Shown piece after piece: positions 18,538 through 27,354 of a stretch of DNA of 64,000 bases. A program made the translations under genes and the position numbers. Positions within the stretch are counted from its first letter, which is position 1. Each line of letters begins with the position of its first letter. Below the pieces are notes generated by a model. The model made no database searches, was not told the DNA's origin, and was given only the letters and a program-made list of their open reading frames with translations. Source of the DNA: Cognatilysobacter claricitrinus (GTDB lineage: Bacteria > Pseudomonadota > Gammaproteobacteria > Xanthomonadales > Xanthomonadaceae); the NCBI RefSeq assembly GCF_045866565.1, contig NZ_BAAFZV010000002.1:434001-498000 (forward strand), in the 5' to 3' direction.

Positions 18538-19104
18538 TTACTTCTTCGCGCTGCCGCTCTTGCCGGCCTTCGCGGTCTTGACGCCGTCCAGCATCGCCTG
18601 CACGTGCTGGTTCGGGTTGAGGTCGGAGTAGACGGCGGCGATCGTGCCATCGGGCGCAACCACGTACGACGTGCGGTTCGACCACTCCGGCTTCTTGTCG
18701 AGCACCGCGTCGTACGTCTTCGCGATCTGCGCGCCCGGATCGGCGCCCACCGCGAACTTGCCGCCGCAGTGTTCTGTTTCCTTGGAGAAGTCCGAAAGCT
18801 GGTCGATGTTGCCGGCGCTCATGCCGATCACCGTCGCGCCCTCGGCCTTGAACTTGTCGCTGGCTTCGGAGAACAGGTGCGCTTCGAGGTTGCAGCCCGA
18901 GGTATGCGCGGCCGGGAAGAAGTAGACGACCACCGGCCCCTTCCTCAGCGCCTTCGACAGCTCGAACGTGAAAGGCTTGCCGGCGAGATAGGCCTGCGCC
19001 TTGAAGTCCGGCGCCTTGTCGCCGGCCTTGAGGGCGGCCATGGCGGGCGAGGCGAGCGCGAGGGTGGCGATGGCGGCGAGCGTGGCGCGATGCAGGGCGT
19101 TCAT
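18538..19104 (-). CDS. Periplasmic peroxiredoxin (Bcp/PrxQ-like) with shifted resolving Cys
   Basis: 188 residues with a signal peptide ending at SPAMA, so it acts in the periplasm. The thioredoxin fold carries the peroxidatic motif PAAHTSGC with Cys71 and the conserved Pro and Thr. In PrxQ enzymes a resolving Cys normally sits five residues later (position 76); here it is His76. The only other Cys is Cys113 in TEHCGGKF, which could take over. Likely reduces peroxides, possibly as a different Cys subtype. Confidence 0.88.
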   Translation of the reverse strand: MNALHRATLAAIATLALASPAMAALKAGDKAPDFKAQAYLAGKPFTFELSKALRKGPVVVYFFPAAHTSGCNLEAHLFSEASDKFKAEGATVIGMSAGNIDQLSDFSKETEHCGGKFAVGADPGAQIAKTYDAVLDKKPEWSNRTSYVVAPDGTIAAVYSDLNPNQHVQAMLDGVKTAKAGKSGSAKK

Positions 19105-19383
19105 GGCGGGGTCCCGTTGGCAGAGGCGACCGTTATACGCCAGCCGCAGCACGCCGGCATCGGGTGCACGCGCGGCCGACGAGCGTAACGAAGCGGCGCC
19201 CGTTCATCGGCCGAAGACGCGGCCGACGGATCTCATACATCCGCATCACGACGGCGAAACGGCGCACTTGGTGTATTCATCGTGCGTCCCTGGACGGGCC
19301 GCAGCGCGCACCAACTGGGTCGAGGTCGCGTCTCTCCAATGAGGGCTTGAACCCCGGACTTCTCTCGGGTCCGGGGTTTTTTA
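19105..19383 (+). ncRNA. Candidate small RNA ending in an orphan terminator
   Basis: A strong plus-strand intrinsic terminator at 19350-19383 has no plus-strand protein gene in front of it: the upstream gene (peroxiredoxin) and the downstream gene (esterase) are both on minus. About 245 bases separate the peroxiredoxin start from the terminator. The 5' end is unknown; I see no confident promoter and no match to 6S, SRP or RNase P RNA. Coordinates are the whole interval, not a mapped transcript. Confidence 0.4.
19350..19383 (+). terminator. Rho-independent terminator with no upstream plus-strand gene
   Basis: Perfect 10-bp stem AACCCCGGAC / GTCCGGGGTT, 9-base loop, then a run of T residues. 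On minus there is no T-run after the stem, so it is directional for plus. It touches the stop of the convergent esterase gene. Confidence 0.88.
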
Positions 19384-20076
19384 TGCGCGTTGCAAGTGGA
19401 CGTCGAGCCACTGCACCGCGCTGTCGACCATCGCGTCGGTGAGTTCATGCCCGCCGTCCTGCACGACGAACGATGTCGCGATGCCGAGCGCCTCGAGTTG
19501 CGATGCCGCGTCGCGCGCGTCGTCCAGTGCAAGCGTGTCGTCGTCGCGGCCGTGCACGATCAGTGCGTCCAGCGATCGCACCGCGTCGACATCGACAGGC
19601 TCGAGGTCCGGCAGCAATCGCCCCGCGATCATCACGAAACCCGCGACGCATCCCGGCGACGTCAACGCGGCGCTGGCGGCGAGGATGCCGCCCTGGCTGA
19701 AGCCGCCGACCCATGTCAGCGCGGGTGGCACGTCGAAATGCGATTGCAGTTGCGCGACGAAGTCGACCAGGCGCGAACGCGCTTCGGCTTCCTCGTCCTC
19801 GACCACCTGCAGGCCGTCGTCGCTGATGCCGACGCGATACCAGCCGGTGCGTCCGCCGCTGATCGAGCGATAACCGCGCGGAAGCGCGACCAGCGTGCCA
19901 GCCGGTGCACGTGCACCGAGCGCCGCGAGTTGCGTCTCGTCGGCACCGACGCCGTGCAGCAGGACGAGCAGCGCCTGCGGTGCATCCGGTCGCGGCTCCA
20001 GCGTCGCGTACGAGAACGCGTAGTCGGCCGATTCAACGGGGTCGCCAATGGCGGCGGGCGAGGGCGCGGGAGTCAT
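19381..20076 (-). CDS. Alpha/beta-hydrolase, carboxylesterase/phospholipase family (YpfH-like)
   Basis: About 231 residues from ATG 20076 (an in-frame ATG at 20133 would add 19 residues). VLLHGVGADETQL holds the oxyanion loop, GGFSQGGILA near 130 is the nucleophile elbow with the catalytic Ser, LIVHGRDDDT carries the Asp and QDGGHELTD the His. This is the acyl-protein-thioesterase-like esterase family. Divergent from upp. Confidence 0.88.
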   Translation of the reverse strand: MTPAPSPAAIGDPVESADYAFSYATLEPRPDAPQALLVLLHGVGADETQLAALGARAPAGTLVALPRGYRSISGGRTGWYRVGISDDGLQVVEDEEAEARSRLVDFVAQLQSHFDVPPALTWVGGFSQGGILAASAALTSPGCVAGFVMIAGRLLPDLEPVDVDAVRSLDALIVHGRDDDTLALDDARDAASQLEALGIATSFVVQDGGHELTDAMVDSAVQWLDVHLQRA

Positions 20077-20171
20077 CGTCGCGGATGCTGCCGAACGCGC
20101 GGTGATGCCGGGGTCGCGCGCGGTTCCGTGCATCGGTCACACTGTGATGGTCGCCACGCGCCGGGATCGCC

Positions 20172-20804
20172 ATGAAGGTCATCGAAGTCCGCCATCCGCT
20201 CGTGCAGCACAAGCTCGGCCTGATGCGGCGCGCCGACCTGAGCACCAAGGAATTCCGCGACCTCGCGTCCGAAGTCGCGACGTTGCTGACCTACGAGGCC
20301 ACCGCCGACCTGCCGACCGAAACCGTGCAGGTCGACGGCTGGGCCGGCCCGGTCGACGTGCAGCGCATCAAGGGCCGCAAGGTCACGCTGGTGCCGATCC
20401 TGCGCGCGGGCCTGGGCATGCTGCCGGGCGTGCTTGAACTGGTGCCTGCGGCGAAGGTCAGCGTGGTCGGCCTGCAGCGCGACGAGGAAACGCACGCCCC
20501 CGTCGGCTATTACGAGAAGCTCGTCGGCGGCATGGGCGATCGCGTCGCGCTGGTGCTCGATCCGATGCTCGCGACCGGCGGCTCGCTGATCGCCGCGATC
20601 GACCTGCTCAAGGCCGCCGGCGCGACGCGCATCAAGGCGCTCTGCCTGGTCGCGGCGCCGGAGGGTCTGCGCGCTGTCGAGGCGAAGCATCCCGACGTCG
20701 AGATCGTCACCGCGTCCATCGACGAACGTCTCAACGAACGCGCCTACATCCTGCCGGGGCTGGGCGATGCGGGGGATCGCATCTTCGGTACCCGCGCGTA
20801 CTGA
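20172..20804 (+). CDS. upp: Uracil phosphoribosyltransferase
   Basis: 210 residues, the family's standard length. It makes UMP from uracil and PRPP. The N-terminal motif EVRHPLVQHKLGLMR, the PRPP-binding LDPMLATGGSLIAA near 135 and the C-terminal YILPGLGDAGDRIFG are all characteristic. Cytoplasmic salvage enzyme. Confidence 0.98.
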   Translation: MKVIEVRHPLVQHKLGLMRRADLSTKEFRDLASEVATLLTYEATADLPTETVQVDGWAGPVDVQRIKGRKVTLVPILRAGLGMLPGVLELVPAAKVSVVGLQRDEETHAPVGYYEKLVGGMGDRVALVLDPMLATGGSLIAAIDLLKAAGATRIKALCLVAAPEGLRAVEAKHPDVEIVTASIDERLNERAYILPGLGDAGDRIFGTRAY

Positions 20805-20937
20805 GCCGTCGCGTGAGCGCGGTCACCTTCCGGCGCCGCGAACCGGGACTTTCGGCCTAGAAGGCGGCCCGCCGCGCGGCCGTATGCTCCGGGATCGACC
20901 CGCACCGGCATTTTCCGGTGCCACCCGGAGACCCCGC

Positions 20938-23061
20938 TTGAAGACCACGCTGCTCCCGCTCGCCGCGGCCCTCGCGCTCGCCATCGCCCCCACGCTCCAC
21001 GCGCAGGACGCGCATTGCCTCGACGAGACCTGCAGCCTGCAGGCGCTGTTGCCGGCCGACACCGCGACGTCCGCGCCTGCGGGTGCGGTCGATGCGACCG
21101 TCGCGCCCAAGCTCGGCACATGGGGCGTCGACACCGCCGGCATGGACCGCTCGATCAAGCCGGGCGCCGACTTCTTCGGCTACGTCAACGGCAACTGGGC
21201 CAAGACCACGCAGATTCCGGCGGACCGCTCGAGCTACGGCGGATTCGCCGTGCTGCGCGACCTCTCCGAAGCGCGCGTGCGCAAACTCGTCGAGAGCTAT
21301 CCCGCCGATACCGCCAAGGGCGACGACGCGTCGAAGATCGGCGCGCTCTACCAGGGCTTCATGGACGAGGCGACGATCGAGAAGCTCGGCGCGAAGCCGC
21401 TGAAGTCGTCGCTGGATTCGATCCGCGCGGTCAAGACCAAGACGCAGATGGCCGAAGTCATGGGCCGTTCGATGGGTGGCTTCGGTCGCAGCTTCGTCGG
21501 GCTGTCGATCGGCGACGACGCGCGTGATCCCGAGCACTACGCGCTGTACATGAGCCAGTCGGGCCTCGGCCTCGGCGATCGCGACCTCTACCTCGACCCC
21601 AAGTTCGGGCCGCAGCGCGAGCATTACCAGGCCTATGTCGCGCAGATGCTGAAGCTGGCCGGCTGGGACAAGCCCGCCGAGCACGCCGCGGCGATCATGG
21701 CGCTGGAAACCAAGATCGCGAACGTGCACTGGACGCGTGCGCAGAGCCGCGACCGCGACAAGACCTACAACCCGGTGCAGGTCGCCGACCTCGACGCCAA
21801 GGCGCCGGGCTTCCCGTGGGCGCAGTTCCTCAAGGCCGCGGGCGTGGACAAGGCCGATCGCGTGGTCGTTCGCCAGGACACCGCGCTGCCCAAGCTCGCC
21901 GCGATCTTCAACGAGACCGATCTCGACACGCTGAAGGCGTGGGAAGCGTTTCAGGTCACCGACCAGGCGTCGCCGATGCTGTCCAAGGCGTTCGCCGACG
22001 CCAACTTCGAGTTCCGCTCGAAGTTCATGTCGGGTCAGCCGCAGCAGCGCGAACGTTGGAAGCGCGCGGTGGCGTTCGCTGACGGCGCGATGGGCGAAGC
22101 GATCGGCCGCGACTACGTCAAGCAGTACTTCCCCGCCGAATCCAAGGCGAAGATGGACGCGCTGGTCGCGAACATCAAGGAAGCGATGCGCGCGCGACTC
22201 AACGCGCTGACGTGGATGAGCGATGCGACGCGCGCCGAAGCGCTGACCAAGCTCGACAGCTTCGGCCTGAAGATCGGCTACCCGGACAAGTGGCGTGACT
22301 ACAGCGGCCTCAAGGTGGTCGGTGGCGACGTGTTCGGCAACGCCGAGCGTTCGTCGCAGTTCGAGTGGGCGTACGACGTGTCGCGCCTCGGCCAGGTCAC
22401 CGACAAGCTCGAGTGGGGCATGACCCCGCAGACGGTCAATGCGTACTACTCGTCGGTGAAGAACGAGATCGTGTTCCCGGCCGCGATCCTGCAGCCGCCG
22501 TTCTTCGATCCCGATGCCGACCCGGCCGTGAACTACGGCGCGATCGGCGGCGTCATCGGCCACGAGATCACCCACGGCTTCGACGACCAGGGCCGCAAGT
22601 CGGACGGCAAGGGCTTCCTGCGCGACTGGTGGACCAAGGACGACGCCGCCAAGTTCGAGGCGCAGGCCGCCAAGCTCGGCGCGCAGTACGAGGGCTACGA
22701 CTTCGCAGCGCTGCCCGGCGTGCACATCAACGGCAAGGCGTCGATGGGCGAGAACATCGGCGACCTGGGCGGCATCACGCTAGGCCTCGAGGCGTACCAC
22801 CGTTCGCTGGGCGGCAAGCCGGCGCCCGTCATCGACGGCTTCACTGGCGACCAGCGCGTGTTCCTCGGCTGGGGCCAGGTGTGGCGCACGCTGATGCGCG
22901 ACGACGCGCTGCGCCAGCAGCTCGTCGGCGACCCGCATTCGCCCGGCCAGATCCGCGCGTTCGCGCCGCTGCGCAACGTCGACGCCTGGTACGACGCGTT
23001 CGGCATCACCAAGGGCGACGCGCTGTACATCGCCCCCGAGGATCGCGTCCGCATCTGGTGA
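20938..23061 (+). CDS. M13-family zinc metallopeptidase (neprilysin/PepO-like), exported
   Basis: 707 residues from TTG 20938, chosen because GGAG lies 8 bases upstream and because the signal peptide (KTTLLPLAAALALAIAPTLHAQD) begins there; earlier starts would add an unlikely proline/arginine-rich leader. The zinc motif GHEITHGFDDQG near 541 (HExxH) and GENIGDLGG near 603 (third ligand Glu) are intact, and VNAYY near 500 is the substrate-binding NAYY motif. Predicted periplasmic oligopeptidase. A terminator follows. Confidence 0.94.
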   Translation: MKTTLLPLAAALALAIAPTLHAQDAHCLDETCSLQALLPADTATSAPAGAVDATVAPKLGTWGVDTAGMDRSIKPGADFFGYVNGNWAKTTQIPADRSSYGGFAVLRDLSEARVRKLVESYPADTAKGDDASKIGALYQGFMDEATIEKLGAKPLKSSLDSIRAVKTKTQMAEVMGRSMGGFGRSFVGLSIGDDARDPEHYALYMSQSGLGLGDRDLYLDPKFGPQREHYQAYVAQMLKLAGWDKPAEHAAAIMALETKIANVHWTRAQSRDRDKTYNPVQVADLDAKAPGFPWAQFLKAAGVDKADRVVVRQDTALPKLAAIFNETDLDTLKAWEAFQVTDQASPMLSKAFADANFEFRSKFMSGQPQQRERWKRAVAFADGAMGEAIGRDYVKQYFPAESKAKMDALVANIKEAMRARLNALTWMSDATRAEALTKLDSFGLKIGYPDKWRDYSGLKVVGGDVFGNAERSSQFEWAYDVSRLGQVTDKLEWGMTPQTVNAYYSSVKNEIVFPAAILQPPFFDPDADPAVNYGAIGGVIGHEITHGFDDQGRKSDGKGFLRDWWTKDDAAKFEAQAAKLGAQYEGYDFAALPGVHINGKASMGENIGDLGGITLGLEAYHRSLGGKPAPVIDGFTGDQRVFLGWGQVWRTLMRDDALRQQLVGDPHSPGQIRAFAPLRNVDAWYDAFGITKGDALYIAPEDRVRIW

Positions 23062-23082
23062 TCCCAGCTCGCGTGTGGCATC

Positions 23083-23113
23083 GACCGGCGCCTTCGGGCG
23101 CCGGTCGTCTTTT
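23083..23113 (+). terminator. Rho-independent terminator after the M13 peptidase gene
   Basis: 10-bp perfect stem GACCGGCGCC / GGCGCCGGTC with a TTCG tetraloop, followed by GTCTTTT, 22 bases after the stop. Confidence 0.88.
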
Positions 23114-23229
23114 CGGGTCGCGAAAACGCGTCGCCGGGGTTCGGGGATCAGCGCGCAGCCGGCCACGGCCTCACGCGGGTTGAATCTCCCGTCGGTTAGA
23201 CAGGGCCGTCACCACCACACCGGACCCCG

Positions 23230-23601
23230 ATGGAAACGCGGATCCTCGTCGTCGACGACAACGCGCGCGTGCGCGAAATGCTGGCGGACCTGCTCGAACT
23301 GGATGGACACGTGGTGTTCCAGGCCGAGACGGGGCAGGTCGCGCTGCAACTGCTGCAGGGCGGCCTGCAGCCGCGCCTGATCGTGTGCGACCTGATGATG
23401 CCGGACGTGGACGGCTGGCAGGTGCTGGCCGCGGTCGAGCAGATGCCGGAACGGCCCGAGGTCATCATCTTCAGTTCGCTGGGCGACCTCGCCTCGGTCG
23501 AGCGCCTGACCGAACGTTACGGCTGCACTGTCCTGAAGAAGCCCGAGCAGCTGCGCGAAGTCGTCGGCGCTGCACGCGCTCGCATCGATCGACCGCACTG
23601 A
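23230..23601 (+). CDS. Single-domain response regulator
   Basis: 123 residues, a receiver domain only. Acidic pair VVDDNARV, phospho-acceptor in IVCDLMMPDVDGWQ near 54, Ser in FSSLGD and Lys in VLKKPEQ are all in place. It precedes the hybrid histidine kinase gene by 132 bases on the same strand and is a plausible partner. Confidence 0.9.
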   Translation: METRILVVDDNARVREMLADLLELDGHVVFQAETGQVALQLLQGGLQPRLIVCDLMMPDVDGWQVLAAVEQMPERPEVIIFSSLGDLASVERLTERYGCTVLKKPEQLREVVGAARARIDRPH

Positions 23602-23733
23602 GTGGATCCAGCCGGACGCGACTTGAAGCCTTGGTCACGCGCGATGGGCGATACTTTCGATCGTCGCAGCGCGTTCACGGATTCGTCACCAGAATCCGCG
23701 CACGCAAGCAGCAGCAAGAACCAGGGGCACACG

Positions 23734-25314
23734 ATGCACGAGGGCGCGGTCGAACGGAGCGTGCAGGAAACGCCGCACCTTCAGGCCGGATTGGGTGAGA
23801 GCGAGCGCCAGTTCCGTCTCCTCGTCCAAGGCGTTACCGATTACGCGATCTACATGCTCGACATAGACGGGCGGATCGCGAGCTGGAACGCGGGCGGCGA
23901 ACGGATCAAGGGATACCGCGCCGACGAGATCATCGGGCAGCACTTCTCGCGCTTCTATACCGATGAGGACCGCGACGCGGGCGAGCCCGCGCGCGCGCTG
24001 CAGACCGCGCGTGCCGAAGGCCGTTACGAGAAGGAAGGCTGGCGGCAGCGCAAGGACGGGACGCGCTTCTGGGCCAACGTCATTATCGACCCGGTGTACG
24101 ACGAGGACGGCCACCACATCGGCTTCGCCAAGATCACCCGCGACATCACCGAGCGCCGCGAGCAGCAACGCGCGCTGGAAGTCGCGCAGCAGGCGATGCT
24201 GCAGGCGCACCGGATGGAGGCGATCGGCCAGCTGACCTACGGCGTCGCACACGACTTCAACAACCTGCTCACCGTCATCACCAACAGCCTCGACCTGATC
24301 GCGGTGGACAGCAGCGACCCGCAACGCGTGCGCCGTTTGGTCGCGGGTGCACAGCGGGCTGCCGAGCGCGGCTCGCTGCTGACGCGCCAGCTGCTCGCGT
24401 ACTCGCGCAAGCAGACGCTGCGCCCGGAAGTGCACGATCTCAACACGCTTATCTACGCCGGTGAATCGGTGCTGCGCCGCGCGGTGGGCGAGAACATCGA
24501 GATGGAGTTCTCGCTCGGCCGCAACCTCGGCGACGTCAGCGTCGATGCCCCCGAGTTCGAAGCCGCGCTGCTCAACCTTGTGGTCAACGCGCGCGACGCG
24601 ATGCCAGACGGCGGGCGTATCCGCATCGGCACGCGCGAGCACACGCAACGCGAAGGCGAGGGCCGCCGCGCGGTCGGCCGTTACGTTCTGGTCACCGTCG
24701 AGGACAACGGCACGGGCATGGCGCCGGACGTCATCGAACACGCGATGGAGCCGTTCTTCACCACGAAGGAAGTGGGCAAGGGCAGTGGCCTCGGCTTGAG
24801 CCAGGTCTACGGCTTTGCGGTGCAGTCCGGCGGCGACATCGTCATCGACAGCGAAGTCGGGCGCGGCACCACGATCTGCTTCTACCTGCCCGTGAGCAGC
24901 GGCGATGGCGCGCTCCGCGACGGCGACAGCGGTGCCCCGATCAAGGTGCTGCTGGTCGAGGACGACCCCGACGTGCAGGCCATGGCCGTCGAATCGCTGC
25001 GCTTCCTCGGTTATTCGGTGCTCACCGCCGACGAGGGCGGCGCGGCGCTCGAGATCCTTACGCGCGACCCAGAGATCGAAGTGCTGTTCACCGACGTGGT
25101 CATGCCGAAGGGCATGAGCGGCGTCGACCTCTTCCGCGAGGCGCGACGCATCCGTCCCGGGCTGCGCGTACTGCTCGCATCGGGTTACGCACGCGGGCAG
25201 CTGCCGACCATCCCCGAGGGCTGCGATTTCATTCCGAAGCCGTATCGCGTCGAGGACCTCGGCAAGCGCCTCGGCGCGCTGCTGGGTCACAGCCCGGTGC
25301 CGATGCCGGGCTGA
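23734..25314 (+). CDS. Hybrid sensor histidine kinase (PAS - HisKA - HATPase - receiver)
   Basis: 526 residues from ATG 23734, selected for its AGGGG site; an in-frame ATG at 23644 exists. PAS domain about 20-145 (FRLLVQGVTDYAIYMLD, HFSRFYTDED), H-box GVAHDFNNLLTV near 171, N-box LLNLVVNARDAMPDGG, G-boxes VEDNGTGM and GSGLGLSQVYG, then a receiver from about 403 with phospho-Asp in LFTDVVMPKGM. No membrane segment, so a cytoplasmic sensor. It belongs to the common PAS-hybrid class in proteobacteria. Confidence 0.94.
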   Translation: MHEGAVERSVQETPHLQAGLGESERQFRLLVQGVTDYAIYMLDIDGRIASWNAGGERIKGYRADEIIGQHFSRFYTDEDRDAGEPARALQTARAEGRYEKEGWRQRKDGTRFWANVIIDPVYDEDGHHIGFAKITRDITERREQQRALEVAQQAMLQAHRMEAIGQLTYGVAHDFNNLLTVITNSLDLIAVDSSDPQRVRRLVAGAQRAAERGSLLTRQLLAYSRKQTLRPEVHDLNTLIYAGESVLRRAVGENIEMEFSLGRNLGDVSVDAPEFEAALLNLVVNARDAMPDGGRIRIGTREHTQREGEGRRAVGRYVLVTVEDNGTGMAPDVIEHAMEPFFTTKEVGKGSGLGLSQVYGFAVQSGGDIVIDSEVGRGTTICFYLPVSSGDGALRDGDSGAPIKVLLVEDDPDVQAMAVESLRFLGYSVLTADEGGAALEILTRDPEIEVLFTDVVMPKGMSGVDLFREARRIRPGLRVLLASGYARGQLPTIPEGCDFIPKPYRVEDLGKRLGALLGHSPVPMPG

Positions 25315-25322
25315 TCGCGTCG

Positions 25323-25634
25323 ATGACGCAACAGCACGAGGACCCCGCGCTTTCGTACGGCGATGCCGTGCGTAGCGACGCCGCGCGGCTGCGGGAACGC
25401 GAACGTCGACGCTATTCGAGCCGACGCGGCCGCGGTACGTGGATCTGGTGGGCCGTGACGATGTTCGGGCTCGTCCTGTTCGCCGCGCTGATGTGGGCGG
25501 TGATGGAAAAGACGAAGTGGACGGCAGGCGATGTCGCGCGACGGGACGGCGCAGCGACGCCAGCACGGGTAAACCCGGCGAGTACGTCGGCGCGTCCGTT
25601 GATCGCTGGTCGCAAGCGCCGGCTTCCGGGGTAG
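25323..25634 (+). CDS. Small single-pass membrane protein
   Basis: 103 residues beginning 8 bases after the hybrid kinase stop, so probably co-transcribed. A basic N-terminal stretch (RERERRRYSSRRGRG) precedes one membrane helix at about 39-61 (WIWWAVTMFGLVLFAALMWAV). The rest is Ala/Thr/Arg-rich. No family recognised. Confidence 0.6.
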   Translation: MTQQHEDPALSYGDAVRSDAARLRERERRRYSSRRGRGTWIWWAVTMFGLVLFAALMWAVMEKTKWTAGDVARRDGAATPARVNPASTSARPLIAGRKRRLPG

Positions 25635-25848
25635 GTCGCGCCAACAGGCACGTTGCACTCCGACATCGGGATCAGCGCGAGGTCGCCACCGAACCGTTGC
25701 GCGCGATCTGCTGCAACGCGGCACAAACGGGCTGCGTTGCGCGTGGAATGCACGACGCGACCACGCCGATCACCGCACGTCGGCTCACCCGTTAAGACGG
25801 CGCCCATCGCGTCGTAGGATCGGCCGGCCACCTGTCGCGGAGCCCGCC

Positions 25849-27351
25849 ATGTCCCAACGTCGTGTCCCCCAAGTCCTCGCGCTCGCCATCGGCCTCGCGC
25901 TCGGTTCGATCGCAGCCAGCGCCGTCGCGGACGATCTCGGCGATATACGCGCGGAAGTCACGCGCCGCCACGACGAGTCGGTGAAACGCCTGCAGGACTG
26001 GATCGCGCTGCCGTCGATCGCGGCGGAAGGTCGCAATTCCAGGGAAGGCGCCGAGTACATGGCGAAGCTCGCGCGCGACGCCGGCTTCCAGAAAGTCGAA
26101 GTCGTGCAGACCGACGGCAAGCCCGGTGTGTTCGCCACGCTGGACGCCGGCGCCGCGAAGACGGTCGGCCTGTACTTCATGTACGACGTGAAGCAGTTCG
26201 ACCCGGCCGAATGGTCGTCGCCGCCGCTGGAAGCGCGCATCGTCGACAAGCCCGACTACGGCAAGGCCATCGTCGGACGCGGCGCGGTGAACCAGAAGGG
26301 GCCCGAGTCTGCCTTCCTCGCCGCGCTGCATGCGATCCGCGGCGCGAACAAGAAGATGCCGGTGAACCTCGTCCTGGTTGCCGAAGGCGAGGAAGAAATC
26401 GGCTCGCCGCACATCGCGCAGATCGTGCGTCGGCCCGATGTCGCGGCCGCATTGAAGAAGAGCGTGGGTGTGTTCATGCCGTCGGCGGAGCAGGAGTCCG
26501 ACGGCAACGTCACGGTGACGCTCGGTGCGAAGGGCGTGGTCGAACTCGAACTCGTCAGCAGCGGCGAGAAGTGGGGCCGCGGTCCGTCGAAGGACGTGCA
26601 TTCGTCGCTGAAGGCGATGGTCGATAGCCCCGCGTGGCACCTGGTCAAGGCGCTGGACACGCTGGTGTCCGACGACGGCAACACCATCACCGTCGACGGG
26701 TATCCGAAGGCGCCGGCGATCAGTGCGGAGCACCGCGCGATGATCGCCGCGGCGATCAAGGCGTCGCCCGACGGCGAGGCCACGTCGAAGAAGCAGCTCG
26801 GCGTGCAGCACTGGATCGGCGACGCGGGCTGGCAGGCGGCGCAGGAACGACTGGTCTCGCAGCCGACCATCAACATCGAAGGCCTGGTCGGCGGTTACAC
26901 CGGCGTGGGCGGCAAGACGGTGCTGCCGCATCGCGCCGTCGCGAAGATCGACATGCGACTGGTGCCCGGCATGACGAAGGACGCCGCCGTCGCTGCATTG
27001 AAATCGCATCTGGCCAAACGCGGGTTTGGCGACATCGAGGTCAACGTGAGCGGCGGCTACAACCCGACCAGCACCGATGCGAACGCGCCGCTGATCCGTG
27101 CGCAGGTCGCGACGTTGAAGTCGCTGGGCGTCGAGCCCCTGCTGTGGCCGCGTGGCGCAGGTTCGTACCCGGGCTTCGTGTTCACCGATCCGCCGTTGAG
27201 CCTCGCATCCGGCCATTTCGGCCTCGGCACCGGCGGCGGCGCGCATGCGCCGGACGAGTTCTATGTCATCGAGTCGAGCAACCCGAAGGTGCAGGGTTAC
27301 GACGGCGCGGTGATGTCGTTCGTCGACTATCTGTACGAACTCGCGCGCTGA
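25849..27351 (+). CDS. M20-like exported metallohydrolase with altered metal ligands
   Basis: 500 residues with a signal peptide ending at SAVAD. It has the M20 peptidase fold: EGEEEIGS near 182 (general base Glu and ligand Glu), DVHSS near 250 and AHAPDEF near 465. Two normally conserved metal ligands differ: the HxD motif reads MYD near 112 (His to Met) and the GRGxxDxKG motif reads GRGAVNQKG near 145 (bridging Asp to Asn). It may use one metal, or belong to a distinct subfamily. Periplasmic. Confidence 0.88.
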   Translation: MSQRRVPQVLALAIGLALGSIAASAVADDLGDIRAEVTRRHDESVKRLQDWIALPSIAAEGRNSREGAEYMAKLARDAGFQKVEVVQTDGKPGVFATLDAGAAKTVGLYFMYDVKQFDPAEWSSPPLEARIVDKPDYGKAIVGRGAVNQKGPESAFLAALHAIRGANKKMPVNLVLVAEGEEEIGSPHIAQIVRRPDVAAALKKSVGVFMPSAEQESDGNVTVTLGAKGVVELELVSSGEKWGRGPSKDVHSSLKAMVDSPAWHLVKALDTLVSDDGNTITVDGYPKAPAISAEHRAMIAAAIKASPDGEATSKKQLGVQHWIGDAGWQAAQERLVSQPTINIEGLVGGYTGVGGKTVLPHRAVAKIDMRLVPGMTKDAAVAALKSHLAKRGFGDIEVNVSGGYNPTSTDANAPLIRAQVATLKSLGVEPLLWPRGAGSYPGFVFTDPPLSLASGHFGLGTGGGAHAPDEFYVIESSNPKVQGYDGAVMSFVDYLYELAR

Positions 27352-27354
27352 CGA

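Noticed and set aside
25635..25848. Possible gene on either strand between the membrane peptide and the M20 gene
   Set aside because: Frames present are shadows with no ribosome site or motif.
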